Shown piece after piece: positions 1-7,620 of a stretch of DNA of 37,397 nucleotides (positions are counted from its first letter, which is position 1; the number at the start of each line of letters is the position of its first letter). The stretch comes from Paraburkholderia sp. GTDB taxonomy: Bacteria > Pseudomonadota > Gammaproteobacteria > Burkholderiales > Burkholderiaceae. The notes below the pieces were generated by a model. That model saw only the letters and a program-made list of their open reading frames with translations. It made no database searches and had not been told where the DNA came from. The position numbers and the translations under genes are program-made. The DNA lies in NCBI RefSeq assembly GCF_026225065.1, contig NZ_JAMFSB010000406.1, positions 1-37,397 on the forward strand, written 5' to 3'.

Positions 1-213
1 AGCCCGCTGTTCGACACGTTCTTCACGACGATTCTGGCGCAGCTGCGTCTCGTGTTCGCTTCCGCGCCCGACGAGCGGCGCTTCCAGCGACCCTGGATCG
101 CGAAGGATCAGCAGATTCTCGAGCTGATCGCCAACGGCCGCACCGCAGAAGCCAGCGCCGCGCTTGCCGACTACCTGAAGCAGTCCGAGCACGCGTTGCT
201 CGATTACCTTTGA
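1..213 (+). CDS. GntR-family regulator, C-terminal fragment (FCD domain)
   Basis: Frame 1 is open from the first base to a TGA at 211-213 and gives 70 residues; the start lies outside the window. The sequence is helical. Its end (a stretch around DQQILELIANGRTAEASAAL, then a terminal helix) matches the last helices of the FCD ligand-binding domain of FadR-type GntR repressors, where a His/Asp-rich segment is followed by the AI..GD...A repeat-like helix. The DNA-binding half is not visible. It lies 111 bp upstream of the DUF1989 gene on the same strand, so it may regulate it or be cotranscribed with it. The FCD assignment is by pattern recognition only. Confidence 0.7.
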   Translation, partial: SPLFDTFFTTILAQLRLVFASAPDERRFQRPWIAKDQQILELIANGRTAEASAALADYLKQSEHALLDYL

Positions 214-324
214 GTCACTTCCCCTCATTCACACCTCAGTCACTGATTCACCACCACTGCGCAAACCGGCTGCAGCGCGTAGCAAGCGCAGCCTGTGCGC
301 CTGTCTTATGAAGGAGTCACCAGC

Positions 325-1179
325 ATGTTGAATTACCCCGCCGCCTATCAGTCCACCAAGGGTTCCGCGCTCGACCCCGACAAGGCCTTCTATCAACGCA
401 TTGCCTCCGAACACGACACGCGTACGCTGGTCGAATCGATCGTTGTGCCGATCCGTTCGGGTCAGGCGTGGAGCGTGCCGGCCGGCCACGTGTTCCGGAT
501 TGTCACGATCGAAGGTCCGCAAGTCGCCGACCTGAACATGTGGAACCTGCACAATCCGCGCGAACGCATGTGGGCATCGCGCACGCGCCAGTTGCAGCAA
601 GCGCACGTCAGCACCTTCGACCGTCTGTGGTCGACACTGCCGTTTCTGCGTCCCATGGTGACAATCACCGACGATAGCCTCGCCGACTACGGCGTCGACG
701 AGCATGGCGGGCGCGTTCACGACCTGCTCGGCACACGTTGCGATCCGTATGTGAACCGGATGCTGACCGGCGAGGACTTTCATTTCCACTGCCACTCGAA
801 CCTGACGCGCGCCATCGCTCCGTATGGCCTGACCGAATACGACGTGCACGACGTGCTCAACGTGTTCCAATGCACCGGACTGAATCTCGAAGACAAATAC
901 TTCATGAAGGCATGCCCGGCCAAGAAGGGGGATTACCTCGAGTTCTTTGCGGAAATCGACCTGCTGTGCGCGCTGTCGACTTGCCCGGGCGGCGATCTGT
1001 CGTTACCGATGTGGGGACCGGACGCGCGCGATCCGCTGGAAGTGTGCCGCCCGCTCGGAATCGAAATCTACCGCCTCGCGCCGCAGATGCTCGACGGCTG
1101 GACGCCGCCCGCCGTTGCTGCCTACAAGGGCCTGCATGGGATGGCGCTGCTGCAGCCGCAGTGGAAATGCGGTTGCTGA
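325..1179 (+). CDS. DUF1989 / urea carboxylase-associated family protein
   Basis: This 284-residue cytosolic protein belongs to the DUF1989 family, whose characterised members include subunits of carboxyguanidine deiminase and urea-carboxylase-associated proteins. Family hallmarks are seen directly: HFHCHSNL, the NVFQCTGL segment with its Cys, and a KACPAKKGDYLEFFAEIDLLCALSTCPGGD block whose Cys and acidic residues fit a metal or catalytic site. The start at 325 is preferred to the in-frame ATG at 295 because AAGGAG lies nine bases before it. Characterised deiminases act as two paired DUF1989 subunits, whereas only one copy is present here and no urea or guanidine carboxylase is adjacent. The substrate is therefore open. 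It converges on the flavin reductase gene. Confidence 0.82.
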   Translation: MLNYPAAYQSTKGSALDPDKAFYQRIASEHDTRTLVESIVVPIRSGQAWSVPAGHVFRIVTIEGPQVADLNMWNLHNPRERMWASRTRQLQQAHVSTFDRLWSTLPFLRPMVTITDDSLADYGVDEHGGRVHDLLGTRCDPYVNRMLTGEDFHFHCHSNLTRAIAPYGLTEYDVHDVLNVFQCTGLNLEDKYFMKACPAKKGDYLEFFAEIDLLCALSTCPGGDLSLPMWGPDARDPLEVCRPLGIEIYRLAPQMLDGWTPPAVAAYKGLHGMALLQPQWKCGC

Positions 1180-1244
1180 CTGAGGCTGCTCTGCGCGATA
1201 TGGCTCGCTGAAGCCCTGGCGCCTTCGCCCCTCGTCTGTTCGCT

Positions 1245-1272
1245 GCCCACTGCAAACGAAATCACAGTGGGC
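1245..1272. terminator. Candidate bidirectional terminator hairpin
   Basis: A perfect 8-bp inverted repeat (GCCCACTG and CAGTGGGC) with a 12-base loop lies in the 98-bp gap between two convergent genes. There is no long U-tract on either side, so it may be a weak or Rho-assisted terminator. Confidence 0.45.
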
Positions 1273-1277
1273 GGCCA

Positions 1278-2210
1278 CTAAAGCGCCAGTGACCGCACCA
1301 TTCCCGCGCTCGAATCGCCCACATAAATCCCAAACGCATCTTCCGTACGCTCTTTCACGTACCGTCGCAGCATCGAGACCACCGCTGCGTCCCGCAACTC
1401 GCTCCACGGAATCTCGTTCAACGGCACGAACCGCACTGCGCCATCGGCAGGCACGTCGTTCACCACACGGCCACGATAGAAGATCTGTACCTCTCCCTCC
1501 CGTCCCGCCTCTGTTTCGAACACAGCAAACAAAAAGTCGAGGTGCGCATCAAGGCCATGTTTCGCCAGCACGCCACGCAGGCTCGCCGGATCCGTTTGCG
1601 GCTCGAGACGCGTGCCGGTAGGCAATTGCATACCATGCGCGGTTTCGATCAAGGCCAGCCCACGCTGATGCTCGAGAATCGCACCGACGCGTGCCCGCTG
1701 CCCCGTCGCAGCGAGCGCATCCTGTGACAGGCTGAAATCCACATAGGCGCCGCGGCAATAGCCAAGCGGCGTCGAACTCGTGTGTGTAAAGTCGACGACC
1801 CGCCCGATCAGGATGATATGGTCGCCCGCGTCGACCACCTCATGCGTTTCGCAATCGAAGCTGGCTGCGGCACCATCCATAACCGGCGCTCCGGTGTGAC
1901 GGGCGTGCCAGGCCACCTGGCCGAACTTGTCCGTGCTCTTCGAAGCAAACACACCGGATACCGGGCGCTGATCCTGCGCCAGCACACTGACCGCAAAATG
2001 CGACGTCTTCGAGAACACCGGATGACTCGACGCGGTCTTCGCAATACAGACAAGGATCAACGGCGGGTCAAGCGACACCGACGTAAACGAGTTGGCCGTG
2101 AAGCCGCGCGGCGTGCCGTCCGGCTGAATGGTCGTCACGACGGTGACACCGGTCACGAAAGCCCCCAGAGCACGGCGGAATTCGGCCACATCGAAATGCG
2201 GTTCGCTCAT
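1278..2210 (-). CDS. Flavin reductase with C-terminal degenerate Nudix-like domain
   Basis: Residues about 5-165 form an HpaC/RutF-type flavin reductase: an FRRALGAFVTGVTVVTT start, GFTANSFTSVSLDPPLILVC, and a GDHIILIGRVVDF core. Such proteins make reduced flavin with NAD(P)H for a partner monooxygenase; the LLM monooxygenase at 10610-11653 is the obvious partner. Residues about 172-285 resemble a Nudix fold (VGAILEHQRGLALIE, then a loop-helix near 198-220, then a beta-rich FAVFETEA segment). The place where the Nudix box G-x5-E-x7-RE-x2-EE-x-G should be lacks the catalytic glutamates, so pyrophosphatase activity is unlikely. At 310 residues the protein is nearly twice the usual reductase length. 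It is the last gene of the unit and starts 10 bp after the hydrolase stop. Confidence 0.88.
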   Translation of the reverse strand: MSEPHFDVAEFRRALGAFVTGVTVVTTIQPDGTPRGFTANSFTSVSLDPPLILVCIAKTASSHPVFSKTSHFAVSVLAQDQRPVSGVFASKSTDKFGQVAWHARHTGAPVMDGAAASFDCETHEVVDAGDHIILIGRVVDFTHTSSTPLGYCRGAYVDFSLSQDALAATGQRARVGAILEHQRGLALIETAHGMQLPTGTRLEPQTDPASLRGVLAKHGLDAHLDFLFAVFETEAGREGEVQIFYRGRVVNDVPADGAVRFVPLNEIPWSELRDAAVVSMLRRYVKERTEDAFGIYVGDSSAGMVRSLAL

Positions 2211-2220
2211 GATGCCCTCC

Positions 2221-3087
2221 TCAGGATTGCCAAGCGGCGTTGCCCGCTTGACGAATGAATTGCAGCAGCGATCGATTCACCAGCTCCGACGCCGTCACAT
2301 TCATCATATGACGCTCGCCGGCGATGATTTCCGCGCGTGCGCGAGGCGCCGCAGCCGCCATCGCGTGAGACATCGCGGGGCTGGAATTGGGATCGCACTC
2401 GCCGGTCATGAAGAGCGCCGGCATCGAAAGCTGCGGCAGGCGTCCCACGTGAGCCGCATCGGAGCTTGCGAAGAGCTGATAGGTACGCGCGTAGCCGAGC
2501 GGATTCACCGAACGCAGCAGCGAGCGCACGAGCTCGGCGACGGGCACCAGATGTGCGGGCACGGGATCGTCGAACCAGCGCGCGATGGTGGCGTCGATGC
2601 TCGGATCGCGTTGCGCCGCGTCAGCGGACACTTCGTTGCGCTTGCCATCCTGCAAGGCAGCTGCGCGTCGCATCACCGCTTCGCGCTGATCCGGCGTGCG
2701 GTCGTAGACCGCGTTGAGGGTCACGACGCTCAGCGCGCGAGCTGGATACCTGAGCGCAAACTCCAGCGCCACCAATGCGCCCATCGAATGGCCGACGATA
2801 TGCGCGGCATCTGTTTGAAGACCATCGAGCAGCGCCGCAAGCTGCGCCGCGTAATCTTCGAGCGTCGGAGCGGCGCCTGGCAAACTGCTGCCGCCATGGC
2901 CCAGCATGTCATAGGTGATGACGCGCACGTCCTGCCGCAGCGCCTGAACCTGTGGCGCCCATACCGTCTGGTTCATGCCGACGCCGTGAATCAGCACAAG
3001 CGGAGTGCCCTCCCCGCAGACGCTATACGACGTGCCCGAGAGTACACCGTGTTGCGCCGGACGGTCGGCGAGCATATCGGTCTTCAT
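2221..3087 (-). CDS. Alpha/beta-fold hydrolase
   Basis: This 288-residue serine hydrolase has a complete alpha/beta-hydrolase signature. HGVG at 34-37 supplies the oxyanion hole, GHSMG puts the nucleophile at Ser101, Asp232 lies in the GECDPNSSP loop, and His260 in GERHMMN completes the triad. The fold resembles RutD, PcaD and related catabolic hydrolases that act on enol-lactones, carbamates or esters. It overlaps the stop of the preceding DUF1185 gene by ATGA, which implies translational coupling. No signal peptide is visible, so it is cytosolic. In context it probably hydrolyses a product of the flavin monooxygenase; the exact ester or amide is not shown by the sequence. Confidence 0.9.
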   Translation of the reverse strand: MKTDMLADRPAQHGVLSGTSYSVCGEGTPLVLIHGVGMNQTVWAPQVQALRQDVRVITYDMLGHGGSSLPGAAPTLEDYAAQLAALLDGLQTDAAHIVGHSMGALVALEFALRYPARALSVVTLNAVYDRTPDQREAVMRRAAALQDGKRNEVSADAAQRDPSIDATIARWFDDPVPAHLVPVAELVRSLLRSVNPLGYARTYQLFASSDAAHVGRLPQLSMPALFMTGECDPNSSPAMSHAMAAAAPRARAEIIAGERHMMNVTASELVNRSLLQFIRQAGNAAWQS

Positions 3088-3665
3088 GCCGCCCCCAGGT
3101 CCTTCAGGTCCTGATAGCGGTCGCCGATACGATGATGCGGCCGGCCGCCGATCGATGCGCCAAGCGCGACGACGAGTTCATCGGGCGCGGGCGCATCCAC
3201 GATCGAAAACTGGATCGTGAGGTAATGCGAACGCATGCCTTCATCACCCTTGTGCATCAACGGAATGGCAATCGGACAGTTAGGACCGCCACGCAGATTC
3301 GTAAAGCTGAGATAGCTCTTTGCGCCGACTGCTTCGCGAAACTTGTTGCCGAAGCGCAGCGTATGGATGAGCGCGGAAGCATGCTCCAGTTCGCCGGAAG
3401 TGCCGACAAGCGCAGCCTTGCCATAGCCTTCCACTGCTTCACCCGAACCGGCAATGCGCAGGATTTCTCCAGTCAACACCTCGCCGAGCTGCGGGGCAAG
3501 CCCGTGAATCTCGGGCTTCAGATCTTCCACATAACCGCGGCCAGCCCACGGATTGCGTAGCACCGCCGCTGCCGCAAACAGCTTCAGCGGTCGCGGCGCA
3601 GCCTTCCCGCCTTCGATGAACGTGTCTTCCACATACGTAACTAACTTGCGAATTTCCAGCTTCAT
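3084..3665 (-). CDS. DUF1185 (amino acid synthesis family) protein
   Basis: The 193-residue product begins MKLEIRKLVTYVEDTFIEGG and has the glycine-rich, mixed alpha/beta character of the DUF1185/AA_synth family. Recognisable stretches are NPWAGRGYVEDLKPEI, GYGKAALVGTSGELEH and NLRGGPNCPIAIPLMHK. The family name comes from structural guesses; no reaction is established to my knowledge. Members often sit beside flavin monooxygenases and ABC importers in proteobacteria. The start at 3665 is preferred to the ATG at 3692 because GGAGAG sits just upstream and the family begins there. It heads the three-gene unit ending with flavin reductase and lies about 58 bp downstream of a GntR-type operator candidate. 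Confidence 0.85.
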   Translation of the reverse strand: MKLEIRKLVTYVEDTFIEGGKAAPRPLKLFAAAAVLRNPWAGRGYVEDLKPEIHGLAPQLGEVLTGEILRIAGSGEAVEGYGKAALVGTSGELEHASALIHTLRFGNKFREAVGAKSYLSFTNLRGGPNCPIAIPLMHKGDEGMRSHYLTIQFSIVDAPAPDELVVALGASIGGRPHHRIGDRYQDLKDLGAA

Positions 3666-4020
3666 GTCTGCTCTCCACGGGGAACGGCGCACACGCCGGC
3701 ATGCGATGACGCCTCGTTCGTATTATGGTATTCCATATTACTGCACGCAACAACAGAACGGTGGATGGTGTTTACGCGCAGTGGTTTGTGGCGCGGACAC
3801 ACTTGTTCAGACGTGTCAGTGCCTGACCGACAACGTCAGCACTACTGCTCTTATTCAGTGTGGAAAATATGCGAGCCCGAGGCGTGCATACGTATGGCGC
3901 GCGAAACGCGAAACTGTCACGGTCGCAGAACGCGCCCGCGGGGCAGGGGAACTACATCAGCGAGAGCAACGAAAGCGGCGCTTGAACGGAGTCAAATGGC
4001 CGGCCGGACAGAACCTGAGC
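3666..4020. other. Intergenic region between DUF1185 gene and GntR gene
   Basis: This 355-bp gap holds the promoter and operator region of the DUF1185-hydrolase-reductase unit at its left end. Several 5-bp inverted repeats occur around 3790-3830, for example GACAC...GTGTC, but none has a U-tract. No convincing open frame on either strand has a ribosome-binding site. Confidence 0.6.
3724..3737. promoter_or_regulatory. GntR operator candidate, copy 1 (TATGG-TATT-CCATA)
   Basis: A 5-bp dyad with spacer TATT lies about 58 bp upstream of the DUF1185 start. The same 14-bp core occurs at 11801-11813 and close variants occur at 11757-11769 and 4754-4765. The distribution fits a site for the GntR/FCD regulator encoded at 4021-4713. 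Confidence 0.6.
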
Positions 4021-4713
4021 CTACGCCGACGCACTCGCTTCGACTGCGTTCACGGCCAGTCTCGCCATCGCGATCGCAGCAGTTCTTCTGACATGTTCGA
4101 GCGACGCAGCGGCAGCCGCATCGCCATCGTGACGCGCGATCGCAGTGAGCAGCTTGTTCATCTCGCGATTCGACTCCGTACCACGACCCGGAGACGAAAT
4201 CGTCATCGAACGCAACTGGTTGATCCGCGCGTTCAACGACTTGACCACCTGATGCATCATGACCTTGTGACCACCCGCAAACATGGCCGCGTAAAAACGC
4301 TCGGTGTCGTGCAGTACGCGTGAAAAATCGCCCTTTTCGAAGCCGTCTTCGATCTCTTTGCGGATTTCGCGCAGTTGCTTGATCACGGCCGGCGTCGCAT
4401 GAACGGCGCATGCACGCGCTGCCTCGGACTCCAGCAACGCACGGATTTCGTAGATCTCCTCCACCTGCCCCGGATCGAGCCGTGCGACGATCGGCCCCTG
4501 ATGCGCGACCGTTTCGACAAGGCCCTCCGTCTCCAGATGACGCAGCACTTCGCGCACCACCGTGCGGCTCACACCCAACTGGTCGCATAGCGTGCGTTCG
4601 ATCAACCGGTCACCGGGACGATAGAAGCCTTCGGCAATCGCCCCACGCAGCTTTTCCAGTGTCAGCTCTCGCAGCGTCGGCGCGCTGCGGTCAACTCGCA
4701 TTTGTTCGGACAT
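4021..4713 (-). CDS. GntR/FadR-family transcriptional regulator (FCD domain)
   Basis: This 230-residue regulator has an N-terminal winged helix-turn-helix (residues about 15-75, with GDRLIERTLCDQLGVSRTVVREVLRHLETEGLV). The FCD effector domain follows (about 85-220) with conserved acidic and His residues, including a GGHKVMMHQ helix and a late LEHVRRT helix typical of metal-assisted carboxylate binding. FadR-type regulators usually repress catabolic operons until the substrate or an intermediate binds. It lies between the two units it probably controls. A purine-rich AAGAGAG precedes the start, and an operator-like element lies about 40 bp upstream, which suggests autoregulation. Confidence 0.92.
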   Translation of the reverse strand: MSEQMRVDRSAPTLRELTLEKLRGAIAEGFYRPGDRLIERTLCDQLGVSRTVVREVLRHLETEGLVETVAHQGPIVARLDPGQVEEIYEIRALLESEAARACAVHATPAVIKQLREIRKEIEDGFEKGDFSRVLHDTERFYAAMFAGGHKVMMHQVVKSLNARINQLRSMTISSPGRGTESNREMNKLLTAIARHDGDAAAAASLEHVRRTAAIAMARLAVNAVEASASA

Positions 4714-4753
4714 GGCTCTCTTCTATAACGGACGGCGCGACATGACATGTTTC

Positions 4754-4775
4754 TGGAATCCCATAGTATCCCATA
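4754..4775. promoter_or_regulatory. GntR operator candidate upstream of its own gene
   Basis: Read on the minus strand, 4765-4754 is TATGGGATTCCA, an 11/12 match to the TATGGTATTCCA core at 3724 and 11801. A second TATGGGATAC lies exactly 10 bp upstream (direct ATCCCATA repeats at 4758-4765 and 4768-4775). The helical-turn spacing fits tandem or side-by-side regulator binding. Confidence 0.5.
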
Positions 4776-4821
4776 CCAGCAGACGCAGCGCGTCTTCATA
4801 CACGTCCGCGCGCCGCCACGG

Positions 4822-5904
4822 CTAGGCGGGAAACACTTTTCCCGACACACTATCCCAGTCGAGCCAGGCACGCGCGCCGATCTGCAGGCTCGCCTCCCGT
4901 GCTCCGATCGAAGTCCGCACCGCCACCTCCTGCTCCCACGGCGTCGCCACCGCGTAGTGCATCGTATCGCCCAGATACGTCACGTCGCGCACCGTGACAG
5001 GCAGACCGCCCCTGTCTCGCCCGGCCGGCTGCGCACGAATTGTGATCTGTTCGGGCCGCAGCATCAGCATGCCGCTATCGCCCACGTTGAGGCCGCGGCT
5101 CACGCTATCGCAGGACACCGGCTTGCCGTTCGGAAATATGGCCTGCGCGCTGCCTTGCACGCCGGCCACCTTGATTGGCAGAAAGTTCGAATTGCCGATG
5201 AAACTGGCCACGAAACGCGAAGCGGGGTTGGCATACAGTTCCTCGCCGGTGCCGACCTGCTCGAGGCGCCCTTTGTTGAACACGGCAATCCGGTCCGAAA
5301 GACGCAGTGCTTCTTCCTGATCGTGTGTGACGTACAGGATCGTGACACCGGTCTGCTGATGAATACGTCTCAGCTCCAGCTGAAGTTCCTCGCGCAGCTT
5401 CTTGTCGAGTGCCGACAGTGGCTCGTCCATCAACAGCACGGGCGGATCGTAGGCAAGCGCGCGGGCAATTGCAACGCGCTGCTGCTGGCCACCGGACAGT
5501 TGCGCCGGCATCCGGTCGCGGCAGTCGACCAGTTGCACAAGCTTGAGCATCTGGTCGACCTTCGCTTTGACCTGCGCATCCGGCGCGCGGCGCACACGTA
5601 GCGGAAACGCCACATTCTCGCCCACCGTCAGATGAGGAAAGAGCGTGTAGCGCTGAAACACCATGCCGATGTTGCGGCGGTTCGGCGCCACCGCAAGCAG
5701 CGGCTTGCCGTCCAGCAAAACGCGGCCGCCGGTCGGCGACTGAAAGCCTGCCACGATATAGAGCGTCGTGCTCTTTCCCGACCCCGACGGGCCTAGAAAG
5801 GTCATGAACTCCCCTTTCCGGATATCGAGCGAGACCTCGTCGATCGCCACCACCTGATCATAGGTTTTACGAAGGCTCTGAATCTGCAAAAACGGCGCGG
5901 TCAT
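4822..5904 (-). CDS. ABC importer ATPase, PotA-like
   Basis: The 360-residue ATPase has Walker A GPSGSGKST near 38-46, Q-loop VFQRYTLFPHLTV, signature LSGGQQQR, Walker B LLMDEPLSALD and the switch His in YVTHDQEEA. A TOBE/OB-fold regulatory region fills the C-terminal third (after about 235). This layout is typical of the spermidine/putrescine and Fe/2-aminoethylphosphonate (PotA/FbpC/PhnT) importer class. It is the last gene of the seven-gene unit and its start overlaps the stop of the upstream permease gene by ATGA. It energises uptake through the permeases at 5901-7584 with the binding protein at 7621-8691. Confidence 0.94.
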   Translation of the reverse strand: MTAPFLQIQSLRKTYDQVVAIDEVSLDIRKGEFMTFLGPSGSGKSTTLYIVAGFQSPTGGRVLLDGKPLLAVAPNRRNIGMVFQRYTLFPHLTVGENVAFPLRVRRAPDAQVKAKVDQMLKLVQLVDCRDRMPAQLSGGQQQRVAIARALAYDPPVLLMDEPLSALDKKLREELQLELRRIHQQTGVTILYVTHDQEEALRLSDRIAVFNKGRLEQVGTGEELYANPASRFVASFIGNSNFLPIKVAGVQGSAQAIFPNGKPVSCDSVSRGLNVGDSGMLMLRPEQITIRAQPAGRDRGGLPVTVRDVTYLGDTMHYAVATPWEQEVAVRTSIGAREASLQIGARAWLDWDSVSGKVFPA

Positions 5905-6698
5905 GACTTACCCCTCTTGAATGCGAGTCCAAGCAACATCAGAACGACAGTCAAACCCACCAGCAGCGACGACGCGGCCGCGATCACCGGCGTCAGGTCC
6001 TGGCGAAGCGTGCTCCAGATGCGCACCGGCAAGGTCTGCAAGGTGGGGCTTGCCATGAAGATCGACACGACTACTTCGTCCCACGAGGCGAGGAACGAGA
6101 ATATCGCCGCCGCGAAAATCCCCAGCCGGATCGCGGGCAAGGTCACGCGCAGTTTCACCTGCAACGGACTGGCGCCGCAGATGAGCGCGGCGTCTTCGAG
6201 CGACGTATCGAAGCTCTCCAGCGAATTGCTGATCGCGATGATCGCAAACGGCAACGCGATGATCAGATGCCCGATCACAAAGCCGACCAGCGTACCGTTC
6301 AGTCCGATGCGCAGAAAGAACGCGTACAGCGCGACGGCCAGCACGACCACGGGCAGCACCATCGGCGTGAGGAAAAAGCCCTTGACCACCTCGCGTCCGC
6401 GGAACTTGCCGCGCACCAGCGCCAACGACGCAAAGAGACCCATCACTACCGCGAGCACCATCACGATCACCGCGAGCTCGACACTCGTCAGCAGCGAATC
6501 GAGCCAGCCCGGATCGGTCAGGAGTACGCGATACCACTGCAGCGTCCAACCCGGCGGCGGAAAGATCAGCCATTGCGAATCGCCGAACGACAGCGCGACG
6601 ATGAACACAACCGGCAGCAGCAGAAACAGCGAAACCAGCACACCGACGCCTAGCAAAAACCAGCGCAGCGGCCCCAGGCGATCGAAATCGAGAAGCAT
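5901..6698 (-). CDS. ABC importer permease, PotC-like
   Basis: This 265-residue inner-membrane permease has about six hydrophobic segments and an EAA-type loop (LEDAALICGASPLQVKLRVTLPAIR). That loop contacts the ATPase. The ATG at 6698 is chosen over the upstream in-frame start at 6797: it lies 1 bp after the stop of the partner permease and begins MLLDFDRLG just before the first membrane helix, whereas the longer version overlaps the partner gene by almost 100 bp and adds a basic, Cys-rich stretch unlike the family. It works with the PotB-like permease encoded upstream. Confidence 0.92.
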   Translation of the reverse strand: MLLDFDRLGPLRWFLLGVGVLVSLFLLLPVVFIVALSFGDSQWLIFPPPGWTLQWYRVLLTDPGWLDSLLTSVELAVIVMVLAVVMGLFASLALVRGKFRGREVVKGFFLTPMVLPVVVLAVALYAFFLRIGLNGTLVGFVIGHLIIALPFAIIAISNSLESFDTSLEDAALICGASPLQVKLRVTLPAIRLGIFAAAIFSFLASWDEVVVSIFMASPTLQTLPVRIWSTLRQDLTPVIAAASSLLVGLTVVLMLLGLAFKRGKS

Positions 6699-6699
6699 C

Positions 6700-7584
6700 T
6701 CAGTGGTCTCCGAATGCGGTCTGCGCGCCGCGCGAGAACCGCAACTGCACGGCGTAGAGCGCCAGCGTGACGACCAGCAGCACGAAGGCCGCAGCACCCG
6801 CGAGACCCCAGTTGAGCAGTTCCTGCACCAGTTGCGCGATCAGCTCGGCCAGCATCATGTACGAGGGGCCTCCCAATAGCGCAGGCGTCACGAAGTAACC
6901 GAGCGCCATCACGAAGACCATCAGTGCGCCCGAGGCGATACCCGGCATCGCGAGCGGCACCAGCACGCGCCAGAACGCCTGCCAGCGGCTTGCACCGCAA
7001 ATCGCTGCAGCTCGCAGCGTGGACGGGTCGATGCTGCGCAGCGTCGCATGCAAGGGCATCACGACGAACGGCAACATGATGTAGGTCATCCCGATCGTCA
7101 CGCCCGTCAGGTTGTTCACCAGCACGAGCGGTTCGTGAATCACGCCGAGCGCCATCAGCATGCGGTTGATCGGACCCGTCTGCTGCAAAAGCACCATCCA
7201 GGCGAAGGTCCGCGCCAGCAGATTGGTCCACATGGACAGCAGCAGGATCGCAAAGACCAGCTTGCTAATGACGCGTGGCGCGATGGCGAGCAGCCATGCC
7301 GTCGGAAACCCCACCGCAACCGTCACCACGGTGACCACGGACGCCACCAGGAAGGTATTGCCGAACACGCGCAGATAGGTCGTGGAGCCAAGCAGCTGGG
7401 CGTAGTTCTGCAGCCCGGCGACCGGCTCCAGCACACTGCGCAAAAGCAGCGACAACACCGGCAGCACGAAGAACACCGCTAGCAGCAACAGCGCAGGCAG
7501 TAGCAGGCGGGCATTGCGCATACCGGTTCTCGCCTTCGGTGGTGAGCTGGCAGGTTGGGCGACGGAACTCATGGCATCGGACAT
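6700..7584 (-). CDS. ABC importer permease, PotB-like
   Basis: The 294-residue protein has a short cytosolic N-terminus (about 22 residues, Ser/Pro/Ala-rich), then a first membrane helix (LLLPALLLLAVFFVLPVLSLLL). Six transmembrane helices in all fit the binding-protein-dependent permease fold, with the EAA-like loop around LRAAAICGASRWQAFWRVLVPLAMPG. It pairs with the 265-residue permease that starts one base after its stop. The gene lies 36 bp downstream of the substrate-binding protein gene, the order typical of this importer class. Confidence 0.93.
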   Translation of the reverse strand: MSDAMSSVAQPASSPPKARTGMRNARLLLPALLLLAVFFVLPVLSLLLRSVLEPVAGLQNYAQLLGSTTYLRVFGNTFLVASVVTVVTVAVGFPTAWLLAIAPRVISKLVFAILLLSMWTNLLARTFAWMVLLQQTGPINRMLMALGVIHEPLVLVNNLTGVTIGMTYIMLPFVVMPLHATLRSIDPSTLRAAAICGASRWQAFWRVLVPLAMPGIASGALMVFVMALGYFVTPALLGGPSYMMLAELIAQLVQELLNWGLAGAAAFVLLVVTLALYAVQLRFSRGAQTAFGDH

Positions 7585-7620
7585 GGCGGCTCCTGACCGG
7601 GGGTCTGCACCGTCAAGGCC

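Noticed and set aside
2128..3114. Plus-strand open frame of 328 codons opposite the alpha/beta hydrolase
   Set aside because: No motifs and Arg/His-rich composition; the hydrolase triad is intact on the minus strand.
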